From the NCBI GenBank assembly GCA_030653385.1, contig JAURZM010000006.1, positions 1-38,879 of the forward strand: a DNA stretch of 38,879 nucleotides, in the 5' to 3' direction. Of this stretch, positions 18,709-27,873 are shown one piece after another; the first letter of the stretch is position 1, and each line of letters opens with the position of its first letter. The notes beneath the pieces are model-generated. The model ran no database searches and was not told where the DNA came from. It was given only the letters and a program-made list of their open reading frames with translations. Origin of the DNA: Rubrivivax sp. GTDB taxonomy: Bacteria; Pseudomonadota; Gammaproteobacteria; Burkholderiales; Burkholderiaceae_C. The translations under genes and the position numbers were made by a program.

Positions 18709-19797
18709 ATGTGGCCAGCCCTTCAAAACGACACTTTTCTGCGCGCCTGCCTGCGCCAGCCCACCACCCACACACCCGTCTGGCTGATGCGTCAGGCGGG
18801 CCGTTATCTGCCGGAGTACAAGGCCACCCGTGTCAAGGCCGGCAACAGTTTCATGGGATTGGCCACCAATGTGCAGTACGCCACCGAGGTGACACTGCAG
18901 CCGCTGGACCGCTACCCGCTGGACGCGGCGATCCTGTTTTCCGACATCCTGACCGTACCCGACGCGATGGGCCTGGGCCTGAGCTTCGGCGCCGGTGAAG
19001 GCCCCAAATTCGCGCACCCGGTGCGCGACGAAGACGCCGTCGCCAGGCTCGACTGCTTCGACCTGGACCAGCTGCGTTATGTCTTCGACGCCGTCACCAG
19101 CATCCGCAAGGCGCTGAATGGGCGTGTGCCGCTGATCGGTTTTTCGGGCAGCCCCTGGACGCTGGGCTGCTACATGGTCGAAGGCGGCGGTTCCGACGAC
19201 TACCGGCTCGTCAAGACCCTGCTCTACAGCCGGCCCGACCTGATGCACCGCATCCTGGCCATCAACGCGCGCGCAGTCACGACTTACCTGAACGCCCAGA
19301 TCGATGCTGGCGCGCAAGCCGTGATGATCTTCGACAGCTGGGGCGGTGTGCTGGCCGACGGTGCTTTCCAGCGTTTCAGCCTCGACTACACCCGCCAGGT
19401 GGTGGCCGGCCTGAAGCGTGAGAAGGATGGCCAGACGGTGCCGGTGCTGGTGTTCACCAAGGGCGGTGGCCCCTGGCTGGACGAGATTGCCAGCTGCGGC
19501 GCTGACGTCGTGGGCCTGGACTGGACCGTGAACCTGGCCGATGCGCGCCGCCGCGTGGGCAGCCGCGTGGCGCTGCAAGGCAATCTGGACCCGAACGTGC
19601 TGTTTGCGCCGCCCGAGGTGGTGGCGCAGGAAGGTCGGGCCGTGCTGGACAGCTTCGGCCGCCCGCAACGGGCCGACGGCGGCTGGGACGGACACATCTT
19701 CAATCTGGGCCACGGCATCAGCCAGTACACACCGCCCGAACACGTGACGGCGCTGGTCGAGGCCGTGCATGCCCATTCGCGGCAACAACGCGCCTGA
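18709..19797 (+). CDS. hemE: Uroporphyrinogen decarboxylase
   Basis: HemE decarboxylates uroporphyrinogen III to coproporphyrinogen III in heme synthesis; siroheme branches just before this step. The 362-residue product shows the signature [29 protein letters not shown] with the catalytic Asp, [19 protein letters not shown], and the C-terminal [15 protein letters not shown]. The ATG at 18709 gives the canonical N-terminus ([13 protein letters not shown]); the longer open frame overlaps the previous gene. It is 8 bp after the Rossmann-like gene. Confidence 0.97.
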   Translation: MWPALQNDTFLRACLRQPTTHTPVWLMRQAGRYLPEYKATRVKAGNSFMGLATNVQYATEVTLQPLDRYPLDAAILFSDILTVPDAMGLGLSFGAGEGPKFAHPVRDEDAVARLDCFDLDQLRYVFDAVTSIRKALNGRVPLIGFSGSPWTLGCYMVEGGGSDDYRLVKTLLYSRPDLMHRILAINARAVTTYLNAQIDAGAQAVMIFDSWGGVLADGAFQRFSLDYTRQVVAGLKREKDGQTVPVLVFTKGGGPWLDEIASCGADVVGLDWTVNLADARRRVGSRVALQGNLDPNVLFAPPEVVAQEGRAVLDSFGRPQRADGGWDGHIFNLGHGISQYTPPEHVTALVEAVHAHSRQQRA

Positions 19798-20086
19798 ACT
19801 TTCCGCGGGGCTGGCCTTCGGCTTGTGAGTGCACGCTTTGCCCGATCGTGCGTGGCGGGCTGTTGCTGGCGCAAGGCTCTCACGGGCCTTGCACGAACCC
19901 GCAAAAAAAGTTGCGTGAGTGGACGCTCAGGACTTGACTTATCCCCAATCCGCGTGCTGCGGCGCAGCGCCCGAGGCGGGCTGTCATGAAAATGTCGAAA
20001 ATCACCAAGCTTCGTGCCAAGTCATTGATTTTATTGAGAAGTTCGGGCTGCTCTCAAAATGGGCAAAGCAAGGTCCGGCCCGCAGA

Positions 20087-20183
20087 ATCAAGCACTTGGC
20101 GCGGCTGGACGCAGGTTTCGCACAATGTTATCCACAGATTGGGTGGGTAACCCGGAAAGTTCTTCTTGATCAAGCACTTGGCG
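20087..20183. repeat. Exact 15-bp direct repeat pair ATCAAGCACTTGGCG
   Basis: Copies lie at 20087-20101 and 20169-20183, 82 bp apart, flanking the perfect DnaA box. Each contains the inverted core CAAG-CA-CTTG, the form of a dimeric operator. A third, inverted copy with 12 of 15 matches lies at 20015-20029. The nearest downstream gene is priA. Confidence 0.7.
20128..20136 (+). promoter_or_regulatory. Perfect DnaA box TTATCCACA
   Basis: The 9-mer matches the DnaA consensus exactly and lies about 107 bp before the priA start. A one-mismatch version (TTATCCCCA) lies at 19939-19947. Two boxes in one intergenic gap of a GC-rich genome is above casual expectation, but no binding data exist. Confidence 0.55.
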
Positions 20184-20242
20184 ACCTTTCTTGAGGTGAT
20201 TCCTGCGTTGTGCGCTGCAGCGACAGTTGCTGGGGCCTGGCG

Positions 20243-22303
20243 ATGAGCGAAACGCAGCCCTGCACCCTGCCAGTGGCGGTGGAAACCCCAAGGCATTCGG
20301 GCGTCGGCACGCTGCTGGACTACACAAGTGAGCAGCCGCTCGCGTCGGGCACGCTGTTGCGTGTGCCGCTGGGCCGCCGCGAGGTGCCGGGCCTGGTCTG
20401 GGACACACCAGGGCCTGGGGCCCAGCCCATGCCGGCCAGCAGCCCGCCGCCGCAGCTTCGGCCGGTGAGCGAGGTGCTCGACGCGCTGCCGCCGCTGCCG
20501 GCCGACTGGCGCGCCCTGGTGGACTTTGCCGCCGCCTACTACCAGCGTGGCGTGGGCGAACTGGCGATGACGGTGCTGCCGCCCGAACTGCGCAAGATCG
20601 ACAACACCCGCCTGGCGCGCCGTGTCGCCCGCGCGCTGGCGGCGCCGCGCCCGGATGCGGCTGCGGCGACGGTGCAGGCAGCGCCGCTGCTCAATGACGA
20701 ACAGACCGCCGCCGTGGCCGCCATCGACCAGGCCCGCCGCCCGCTGCTGCTGCACGGCGTCACGGGCAGCGGCAAGACCGAGGTCTACCTGCACGCCGCG
20801 GCCCTGGCGCTGCAGCGTGGCCACCAGGCGCTGGTGCTGGTGCCCGAGATCAACCTCACGCCGCAGCTCGAAGCGCGGTTTGCCGAGCGCTTTCCGGGCC
20901 GCCTGATGGTCAGTCTGCACAGCGGCCTGACACCGGCGCAGCGCCTGCGCCACTGGCTGCTGGCCCACCTGGGCCTGGCCGACCTGGTGCTGGGCACACG
21001 TCTGGCGGTGTTTGCCCCACTGCCGCGCCTGGGCCTGATCGTGGTCGACGAAGAACACGATCCTTCCTTCAAGCAACAGGAAGGCGCACGTTATTCGGCG
21101 CGTGATCTGGCGGTGTGGCGAGCCCATCAGCTGCAGATTCCGGTGGTGCTGGGTTCGGCCACGCCGTCGCTGGAGACGTGGCACCGCGTGCAGGAAGGCC
21201 GCTACCTGCGGGTGCCGCTGGCCCAGCGCATCGGCGGCGGCGCCATGCCGCGGGTGCGGCTGCTGGACATGACGCTGCTGCCGCGTGTCGAAGGCGTTGA
21301 ACGGGTGCTGGCGCCGCCGCTGCTGGCGGCGGTGCAGGAACGCATCAAACGCGGCGAACAGAGCCTCTTGCTGCTGAACCGCCGCGGCTATGCGCCGGTG
21401 CTGAACTGCGGTGCTTGCGGCTGGAAAAGCGGTTGCCCGCATTGCAGCGCGTGGCGCGTGTTCCACAAAAGCGACCGCACGCTGCGCTGCCACCACTGCG
21501 GTTTCAGCGAACGGGTGCCACGTGCCTGCCCCGATTGCGGCAACCTGGACATCGCGCCCATCGGTCGCGGCACCGAAAAGCTGCAGGAACAGCTGGCGGC
21601 GCTGCTGCCCGAGGCGCGCATCGCCCGCATCGACGCCGACAGCACCCGGGGCGTGGGTGCGCTGGAACAGCAGCTGGCGGCGGTGCACGCGGGTGAGGTG
21701 GACGTGCTGGTGGGCACCCAGATGGTGGCCAAGGGCCACGACTTCCGGCGTGTCACGCTGGTCGCGGCGGTGAACCCGGACACCGCGCTTTTCAGCAGCG
21801 ACTTCCGCGCCCCCGAACGGCTGTTTGCGCTGCTGATGCAAGCCGCCGGCCGCGCCGGGCGCGATGCGGCGCAGGCGGCAGCCAGTGAAATGTGGGTGCA
21901 GACCTGGAATGCCCGCCACCCCATCTACGCCGCGCTGCGTGCCCACGACTACGAAGCCTTTGCGGCGGCGCAGCTGGATGAGCGCCGTGCCGGCGGCCTG
22001 CCGCCCTTTGCGGCGCTGGCCCTGGTGCGGGCCGACGCCCGCACGGCCGAGGCGGCCACCGGATTTCTGGAAGACGCGTCTGCGCTGGCCAAGACTTATG
22101 AAGGTGTCACGGTCTACCGCCCGGTGCCGCCCTTCGTGGCCAAGGTGGCCGATGTCGAACGCATGCAGATGCTGGTGGAGTCGCCGTCGCGCACCGCCTT
22201 GCAGCGCATGCTGGCCGACTGGCTGCCGGCACTGCACGGCTTGCGTGCGCAACACAAGGGTTTGATCCGCTGGGCGGTCGACGTGGACCCGCTGGCGATC
22301 TGA
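20243..22303 (+). CDS. priA: Primosomal protein N' (replication restart helicase PriA)
   Basis: PriA recognises stalled forks and reloads the replisome. The 686-residue product has an N-terminal DNA-binding domain and helicase motif I LLHGVTGSGKTEVYLH. The DEEH box follows in IVVDEEHDPSFKQQEGARY, then LGSATPSLETW. The zinc-binding insert holds eight Cys in the pattern CxxC, CxxC, CxxC, CxxC (from NCGACGWKSG to CPDCGNLD), followed by the helicase C-terminal half (GTQMVAKGHDF, QAAGRAGRD). I chose the ATG at 20243; the frame opens 11 codons earlier at a non-ATG codon. The stop is 2 bp before the comM stop on the other strand. Confidence 0.97.
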   Translation: MSETQPCTLPVAVETPRHSGVGTLLDYTSEQPLASGTLLRVPLGRREVPGLVWDTPGPGAQPMPASSPPPQLRPVSEVLDALPPLPADWRALVDFAAAYYQRGVGELAMTVLPPELRKIDNTRLARRVARALAAPRPDAAAATVQAAPLLNDEQTAAVAAIDQARRPLLLHGVTGSGKTEVYLHAAALALQRGHQALVLVPEINLTPQLEARFAERFPGRLMVSLHSGLTPAQRLRHWLLAHLGLADLVLGTRLAVFAPLPRLGLIVVDEEHDPSFKQQEGARYSARDLAVWRAHQLQIPVVLGSATPSLETWHRVQEGRYLRVPLAQRIGGGAMPRVRLLDMTLLPRVEGVERVLAPPLLAAVQERIKRGEQSLLLLNRRGYAPVLNCGACGWKSGCPHCSAWRVFHKSDRTLRCHHCGFSERVPRACPDCGNLDIAPIGRGTEKLQEQLAALLPEARIARIDADSTRGVGALEQQLAAVHAGEVDVLVGTQMVAKGHDFRRVTLVAAVNPDTALFSSDFRAPERLFALLMQAAGRAGRDAAQAAASEMWVQTWNARHPIYAALRAHDYEAFAAAQLDERRAGGLPPFAALALVRADARTAEAATGFLEDASALAKTYEGVTVYRPVPPFVAKVADVERMQMLVESPSRTALQRMLADWLPALHGLRAQHKGLIRWAVDVDPLAI

Positions 22304-22304
22304 A

Positions 22305-23828
22305 TCAAGCCGCCAGCACACGCTGCATCTGCAGCGCCTCGGCGACATGTGCCGTGCCGATGGTCTGGGCCTGCGCCAGGTCGGCAATCGTGCGTGCCAC
22401 CTTCATGCAGCGATGCAGCCGCCGACCCGACCACGCCAGCCGTTCGGCGGCGCTGCGCAAAAAACGCGCGGCGGCGTCGTCCAGCACGCAGTGGGCGTCG
22501 ATGCGGCCGGCTTCCAGCTGCGCATTGGGCTGGCCCTGGCGTTTTTGCTGCCGCTGGCGTGCGGCGGCCACCCGCTGCGCCACCTGCGCGCTGCTTTCGC
22601 CGTCGGGCAGTGACATCAGCTCGCTGGCCGGTGTGGCCAGCACCTCCACCTGCAGGTCGATGCGGTCCAGCAGCGGCCCCGACAAACGGCCCTGGTAGCG
22701 GCCGATGGCCTCTGGCGTGCAGCGGCAGCTGCGGCCCAGCGTGGGTGGCGCGCCCAGCCAGCCGCAAGGGCAGGGGTTCATGGCGGCGATGAGCTGAAAA
22801 CGCGCCGGAAACTGCGCCTGGCGCGCGGCGCGGCTGATGGTGATGCGGCCGGTTTCCAGCGGCTCGCGCAGCGCTTCCAGCGCAGCCCGCGGAAACTCGG
22901 GTGTTTCGTCGAGGAACAGCACACCGCCGTGGGCCAGTGAAATTTCGCCCGGCCGTGGCGGTGAACCGCCGCCCACCAGCGCCACCGCACTGGCGGTGTG
23001 GTGCGGCGCGCGCGCCGGCCGCTGGCCCAGCGGTACCGTGTCGTCTGCCGTGTGGCCCAGGCCGCGCAGCGCGGCGCTGGCGAGCGCTTCGTCTTCGTCC
23101 AGCGGCGGCAGCAGGCCGGGCAGGCGCTGCGCCAGCATCGACTTGCCGGTGCCCGGTGGGCCCACCAGCAGCAGGCTGTGACCGCCGGCGGCGGCAATCT
23201 CCAGCGCCCGTTTGGCGCCGGCCTGGCCTTTCACATCGCGCAGGTCGGGGCCGGCAAGCGCCGGCAGGCGGGCCAGGGCGCGGGCGGCGGGCAAGGGCTC
23301 GGCCGCCTCGCCGGGCAGCAGAGACGCCACCACCTCGGCCAGTGTCGTGGCTTCGCGCACGTCCAGGCCGCTGACCTGCGCCGCCGTGCGTGCGCTGGCC
23401 AGTGGCAGCACCAGCGTGCGGCCGGCGCCACCCTGACGCAGCGCCAGGGCCAAGGCCAGCGCGCCACGAACGGGCCTGAGCTCGCCTGCCAGCGACAGCT
23501 CGCCGGCAAATTCGCAGGCCGCCAGCCGGGTGGCATCCAGTTGCCCGGCCGCGGCCAGGATGCCCAGTGCGATGGGCAGGTCGAAGCGCCCGCTTTCCTT
23601 GGGCAGATCGGCCGGGGCCAGGTTGACGGTGATGCGTTTGTTGTGCGGAAAGGCAAATCCGCTCTGCTGCAGCGCGGCCCGTACCCGTTCGCGCGATTCC
23701 TTGACCTCGGTGTCGGCCAGCCCCACCAGCGTGAAGCTCGGCAGGCCATTGGCCAGCTGCACTTCCACGTGCACCGGTGGTGCATCCAGCCCGACCAGCG
23801 AGCGACTCATGACCACCGACAGCGACAT
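22305..23828 (-). CDS. comM: YifB/ComM family Mg-chelatase-like AAA+ ATPase
   Basis: ComM is a hexameric branch-migration helicase that promotes integration of donor DNA in natural transformation. The 507-residue product has the N-terminal Lon-protease-like domain (VVMSRSLVGLDAPPVHVEVQLANGLPSFTLVGL), Walker A VGPPGTGKS, Walker B GGVLFLDETPEF, the MNPCPCGW Cys motif, and the C-terminal Mg-chelatase domain. The ATG at 23828 follows GGAGGAAA; the open frame starts 23 codons upstream. It is convergent with priA. Confidence 0.95.
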   Translation of the reverse strand: MSLSVVMSRSLVGLDAPPVHVEVQLANGLPSFTLVGLADTEVKESRERVRAALQQSGFAFPHNKRITVNLAPADLPKESGRFDLPIALGILAAAGQLDATRLAACEFAGELSLAGELRPVRGALALALALRQGGAGRTLVLPLASARTAAQVSGLDVREATTLAEVVASLLPGEAAEPLPAARALARLPALAGPDLRDVKGQAGAKRALEIAAAGGHSLLLVGPPGTGKSMLAQRLPGLLPPLDEDEALASAALRGLGHTADDTVPLGQRPARAPHHTASAVALVGGGSPPRPGEISLAHGGVLFLDETPEFPRAALEALREPLETGRITISRAARQAQFPARFQLIAAMNPCPCGWLGAPPTLGRSCRCTPEAIGRYQGRLSGPLLDRIDLQVEVLATPASELMSLPDGESSAQVAQRVAAARQRQQKRQGQPNAQLEAGRIDAHCVLDDAAARFLRSAAERLAWSGRRLHRCMKVARTIADLAQAQTIGTAHVAEALQMQRVLAA

Positions 23829-23893
23829 GTTGCAGTTTCCTCCTGCGGTCATTCTCTGCAGCAGGCAAGGCGGGCGCAGCGCACCATGCGAGT

Positions 23894-23923
23894 GCACCTG
23901 AACGGGGCGCCCCTTTCGGGTGC
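23894..23923 (+). promoter_or_regulatory. Two adjacent NtrC-like enhancer sites
   Basis: GCACC-TGAAC-GGGGC (23894-23908) and GCCCC-TTTCG-GGTGC (23909-23923) each fit the NtrC pattern GCACC-N5-GGTGC with one mismatch. They lie about 100 bp upstream of a sigma-54 promoter, the usual enhancer distance. A further GCACC-N4-GGTG element lies at 23952-23964 with one base less spacing. Confidence 0.65.
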
Positions 23924-23990
23924 AGCTTTTATGCTGCAGCGCCGCAAAGGCGCACCGAAAGGTGGGATGTCCAAGTGACGTGCCCCGTGA

Positions 23991-25139
<1,149 letters not shown>

Positions 25140-25161
25140 TCTTCCGGTTTCAGAAAACACG

Positions 25162-25199
25162 AACGCCACAGCAGATTCTGCTGTGGCGTTTTGTTTTTG
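25162..25199 (+). terminator. Strong intrinsic terminator after glnK
   Basis: AACGCCACAGCAGA (25162-25175) pairs perfectly with TCTGCTGTGGCGTT (25177-25190), giving a long stem with a tight loop, followed by TTGTTTTTG. It marks the end of the TorF-glnK transcript and coincides with the end of the GC-rich block. Confidence 0.9.
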
Positions 25200-25740
25200 T
25201 ATCCGGTGTTGAATCTACAGCAAGAGAAGATGTTCGAGGGCTGTGTTGTGAACTTCTGCTTCTCGGCCATTGCGGCTGGTGGCGGATTCCGCCGATTAAG
25301 TCCGCTTTCGTGACTAAACCTGTCGGTGCTCTAAACTATTGCGATGCCGCCCCCATATCGCTTGCATATCGCTTAGGAGGCAAACTGAGCCGCTACCGTA
25401 TTGTTGGCATTAAACTGAAGTAGTTCGGTATTCGTCTGACGGGCAATTGACTGTTGATTGGCCAAAACTACCGCCAGCAATCAATGGTGGAACTGGCTGC
25501 TTTTCACGTATTTCAGGACAGACTATTGTTACGAGGCTAGTCCTGAATATCTAGATATTTCGGCATATATGCTCAAGCCAATAAATGTGGTTGAATTGTC
25601 TTGATACGGTACGCCTCCTTTTCATAATGTAATAGAGATACGTAGGAATTCATAAGCACTAAATATTCACGAGGATAGCTGCGAAAAGTGTCTATCTCAA
25701 TATTAATAAATGACCGACCCCATGGATCTCCACAATAACT
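25200..25740. other. AT-rich stretch without a recognisable gene
   Basis: No convincing coding region was found. Structures seen are: a tandem CATATCGCTT pair near 25353-25373 followed by AGGAGG without a usable start; an inverted repeat TTGATTG/CAATCAA (about 25454-25484); an 8-bp stem TTCAGGAC/GTCCTGAA (25512-25547); and the palindrome ATATCTAGATAT (25547-25558). The stretch may be cassette-leader or decayed mobile DNA. No integrase fragment was recognised. Confidence 0.5.
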
Positions 25741-25747
25741 GTTAGGC
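25741..25747 (+). other. Integron-type core site GTTAGGC at the left edge of the cassette region
   Basis: GTTAGGC is a perfect match to the GTTRRRY recombination core (cut after the G). It lies 6 nt before the ATG of the HNH gene, the usual spacing for the first base of a gene cassette. I could not find the matching RYYYAAC arm upstream, so it could be the R' of a worn attC, an attI-like simple site, or chance. Confidence 0.5.
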
Positions 25748-25753
25748 ATAAAT

Positions 25754-26509
25754 ATGAGCGTATCAGACACTACCAAAAGGAAGCTTCTAGCCGCATCTGG
25801 AAATCAATGTGCCCACCCAGATTGCACTGAATTGATGTTCGATCTTGATCATGAAACGATTTTGGGGAAAGTCTGCCATATCAAGGGATCAAGGCCCGAT
25901 GCGGCCAGATACGACAAGGACCAATCAGATGAAGAGCGCCATTCGTTTGGCAATCTAATCGCTCTTTGCGGAAAGCATCACGATTTAATAGACGACAATG
26001 AAGATCGCTATACAGTTGAACTACTACAGCGCTGGAAAAGGAATCATGAGGAGAGTTTTCTAAATCAGAGAGAAATTGGATGGCTCGGGGAGTGTAGAAC
26101 AACAATCTTTATAGAAAAGGGCGGCCCTAATTTCGCAGTTGAGTATTGGTTTGACAAAAAAGGAACCCCTCAGATATTCACGCCAGAACAAAAGGCATAT
26201 CGAATGGCTACGATTGACTTTTCAAGTCTGCTTTCCAAAGTGGCTCAGATTCTTACTTTAATTCCTCAAATCAAGCACGACTCACAAAGTCGCCACCTTG
26301 TAGATCAAGTTCAACAACTAAAACTTAATGATGAAGGGTTTGTGTCAACCGTTTATCACCTGCTTTTCGAATTGCAGGATTTAAAAGTCTCAGAGCTCGT
26401 TGTTGCACAAACACAAGGAAATTTGGCTGAGAATAGAGAGGCGTTCAGGAAACTAGGTGAAGCGCTCTTGGCTAAAAGAATGAATGAACCAAGACTTAAA
26501 AATGTTTAG
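25754..26509 (+). CDS. HNH-nuclease-like protein with C-terminal helical domain (cassette gene)
   Basis: The 251-residue product begins with an HNH-type zinc module: CAHPDC (Cys19, Cys24), KVCHIKG (Cys41, His42), FGNLIALCGKHHDLID (Asn67, Cys72, His75, His76). The H-N-H triad is thus complete, and the RYDKDQSDEERHSF spacer resembles nuclease modules known in several defence proteins. From residue 150 on it is helical and low in GC, with no named domain. The ATG is 6 nt after GTTAGGC and has no Shine-Dalgarno sequence, as in many integron cassettes. Its AT-rich codon use is unlike both flanks, indicating transfer. DNA-cutting activity is inferred. Confidence 0.78.
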   Translation: MSVSDTTKRKLLAASGNQCAHPDCTELMFDLDHETILGKVCHIKGSRPDAARYDKDQSDEERHSFGNLIALCGKHHDLIDDNEDRYTVELLQRWKRNHEESFLNQREIGWLGECRTTIFIEKGGPNFAVEYWFDKKGTPQIFTPEQKAYRMATIDFSSLLSKVAQILTLIPQIKHDSQSRHLVDQVQQLKLNDEGFVSTVYHLLFELQDLKVSELVVAQTQGNLAENREAFRKLGEALLAKRMNEPRLKNV

Positions 26510-26515
26510 ATGCTC

Positions 26516-26587
26516 GACTAACAAAGCACTGCTGTCGGACAAATTTTCCACGGGGCACCAAATTTGCCACAGAGCGCAACGCTGGGC
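26516..26587 (+). repeat. attC-like site 1 (imperfect palindrome, altered core)
   Basis: R''-like GACTAAC (26516-26522) and R'-like GCTGGGC (26581-26587) bound a 72-bp imperfect inverted repeat. The inner arms pair as GCACTGCTGT with ACAGAGCG-type bulged pairing, then CAAATTT (26540-26546) with AAATTTG (26560-26566). Unpaired bases within the arms fit attC architecture. The R' core reads GCT instead of the nearly invariant GTT. Confidence 0.65.
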
Positions 26588-26596
26588 ATCAAATCT

Positions 26597-27802
26597 GTGA
26601 CTGCTATTGGCTCAATTACTTTCGACCTCGGCGATGGCCTTGATTCAGGTATAGCTTTACTCTTGATAAAGCCTCCTGAACAAGAAATCACAGTTAAGTA
26701 TCGTGACTGCGTTCTGCTTGCATCTCCAGATACACCGCATGTTGTGTGTAGGTTCGGCGGGGCACATTCACATGAAGATGCATACAGCCAAGGCAGCCTC
26801 CTTGTGCAGGAAGCACTGGATGTACTCTCGATGACAGGGCGTGGTGACCTAGTTACACGAGAAGCCGAAGACGAGTACTTCGTCTGGTGGGCCACGCCCA
26901 CTGAGCGCTCGCTTGTGCTTGTCACGACGACGACGTTCTCAATCAAGGTTGGCCCTGTGAGCATTACCGTCAAGGATGCTCAAGGAAATGTTGTACCTCC
27001 AACCCCGGTAATTCCGAGGCATCACATTGGGTTCAGATTCTTTAGGCTTTCTCAGGCATCCGACGACTTGTATGACGCCTACCGAAATATGTATCTCGCA
27101 TTTGAGAGTTTGCTCTCGTCGCGTTATCCCAAGACAAAGGGATTGGAGATCGACTGGCTTAGGCAATCACTAACAGCGGCATCAACCGACCTTTCGTTAG
27201 TGGGCGTAGTGCCCGCTGGTACGCCTGACACCATCAGCCACGTGCTCAGCATTATCTATGAAGGAGCGCGACTACCACTCTTTCACGCAAAGGATGGCAA
27301 GGCTTACTTTGCACCCGTACACAACGGCAGCGACAGAGAAGAAGTAGTCAAAGCGCTGACCATGCTCACACATATCGTCACTCGCATGGCGGACAGGTGG
27401 TATTCGGCTCGCCGAATCAGTGGTTGGGTGAATCTCAAGATATTCGAGGAGCAGAATCAGTCACTATTCTCCGGCACAAGCTTCGTTTTTTCGGACAACC
27501 CTGGTTTCACGCTACAGGATGATTTGAACAGCAAATCAGTCAAGAATGGGATTCGCTTTCCCGCTACGTTCAGCGAAACTTTCGGCACAGACCTTCGCCA
27601 TAATGTCAAAGGTGAACTCCCTGTGTCCTCTCTGGCAGATCGAGGGCGCCTGCATGCGTTGTACTTGGTCAACGACGAGTCTCCACTAATTGGCATCTCT
27701 CCGGACACCACGGTCAACCTGAATGGTTTTGATACATTTCAGGTATGCGTCTTTGTCCGGGGTCGAAACGCGAGTTCGCCGAAATATATCTACCCGCGAT
27801 GA
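26597..27802 (+). CDS. Unknown protein with R-x4-H (HEPN-like) motif, cassette gene
   Basis: I do not recognise a firm family; parts recall proteins automatically named MauJ. The GTG start at 26597 lies 9 nt after the attC-like site; a TTG at 26564 inside that site would add 11 residues. The product is about 401 residues. Its N-terminal half is beta-rich (ITFDLGDGLDSGIALLLI, RSLVLVTTTTFSIKVGPVSITV). A helical centre carries YDAYRNMYLAFESLLSSRYPK and then EGARLPLFHAKDG, where Arg225 and His230 form R-x4-H, the active-site pattern of HEPN RNases. The stop codon overlaps the next attC-like site. It is probably the second cassette; any RNase role is inference. Confidence 0.68.
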   Translation: MTAIGSITFDLGDGLDSGIALLLIKPPEQEITVKYRDCVLLASPDTPHVVCRFGGAHSHEDAYSQGSLLVQEALDVLSMTGRGDLVTREAEDEYFVWWATPTERSLVLVTTTTFSIKVGPVSITVKDAQGNVVPPTPVIPRHHIGFRFFRLSQASDDLYDAYRNMYLAFESLLSSRYPKTKGLEIDWLRQSLTAASTDLSLVGVVPAGTPDTISHVLSIIYEGARLPLFHAKDGKAYFAPVHNGSDREEVVKALTMLTHIVTRMADRWYSARRISGWVNLKIFEEQNQSLFSGTSFVFSDNPGFTLQDDLNSKSVKNGIRFPATFSETFGTDLRHNVKGELPVSSLADRGRLHALYLVNDESPLIGISPDTTVNLNGFDTFQVCVFVRGRNASSPKYIYPR

Positions 27803-27803
27803 C

Positions 27804-27873
27804 GCCCAACCTATCTATAAACACGGACGCTGCGCGATGAAATCGCGCAGCGCCGGTTAGCTTTACGTTGACG
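27804..27873 (+). repeat. attC-like site 2 at the end of the second cassette
   Basis: A perfect R'' core GCCCAAC (27804-27810) begins 2 bases after the stop codon. The central stem CGCTGCGCGAT pairs with ATCGCGCAGCG around a GAA loop, with an extrahelical A beside CGG/CCG. The arm continues through GGTTAGCTTTA to the R' core GTTGACG (27867-27873), which keeps the conserved GTT but deviates at the last two positions. The whole is 70 bp, a normal attC length. Confidence 0.72.

Larger units (their letters stand above)
19798..20242. other. hemE-priA intergenic region with DnaA-box-like sites and repeated 15-mers
   Basis: No credible gene lies in these 445 bp. A GCAAGGC/GCCTTGC hairpin (19871-19892) sits near the hemE end but lacks a T-run. 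TTATCCCCA (19939-19947) and a perfect TTATCCACA DnaA box (20128-20136) flank an AT-richer stretch (about 19985-20060). ATCAAGCACTTGGCG occurs exactly twice (20087-20101 and 20169-20183), with a 12/15 inverted copy at 20015-20029. This may be a DnaA-controlled promoter region for priA. Confidence 0.6.

Noticed and set aside
18211..19788. 525-residue minus-strand open frame over hemE
   Set aside because: Antisense to hemE, which has all signature motifs; no recognisable domain.
19871..19892. Terminator for hemE
   Set aside because: The GCAAGGC/GCCTTGC hairpin is followed by an A-run after a gap, not by a T-run on the coding strand.
19919..20194. 91-residue plus-strand frame in the hemE-priA gap
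   Set aside because: Non-ATG start, no ribosome binding site, overlaps DnaA-box-like sites and repeats; no family resemblance.
20054..22387. 777-residue minus-strand open frame over priA
   Set aside because: It mirrors priA codons and has an Arg/His/Gln-rich composition with no domain; priA motifs are clear on the plus strand.
23952..23964. Third NtrC site GCACC-N4-GGTG
   Set aside because: Spacing is one base short of the N5 pattern; kept only as a remark.
25200..25740. Integron integrase or attI site
   Set aside because: No tyrosine-recombinase motif in either strand, and the stretch is too short for a full intI; only the simple core site at 25741 is supported.
25573..25776. 67-residue minus-strand frame overlapping the HNH start
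   Set aside because: It crosses the GTTAGGC core and the ATG of a better supported gene, has no ribosome binding site and no family resemblance.
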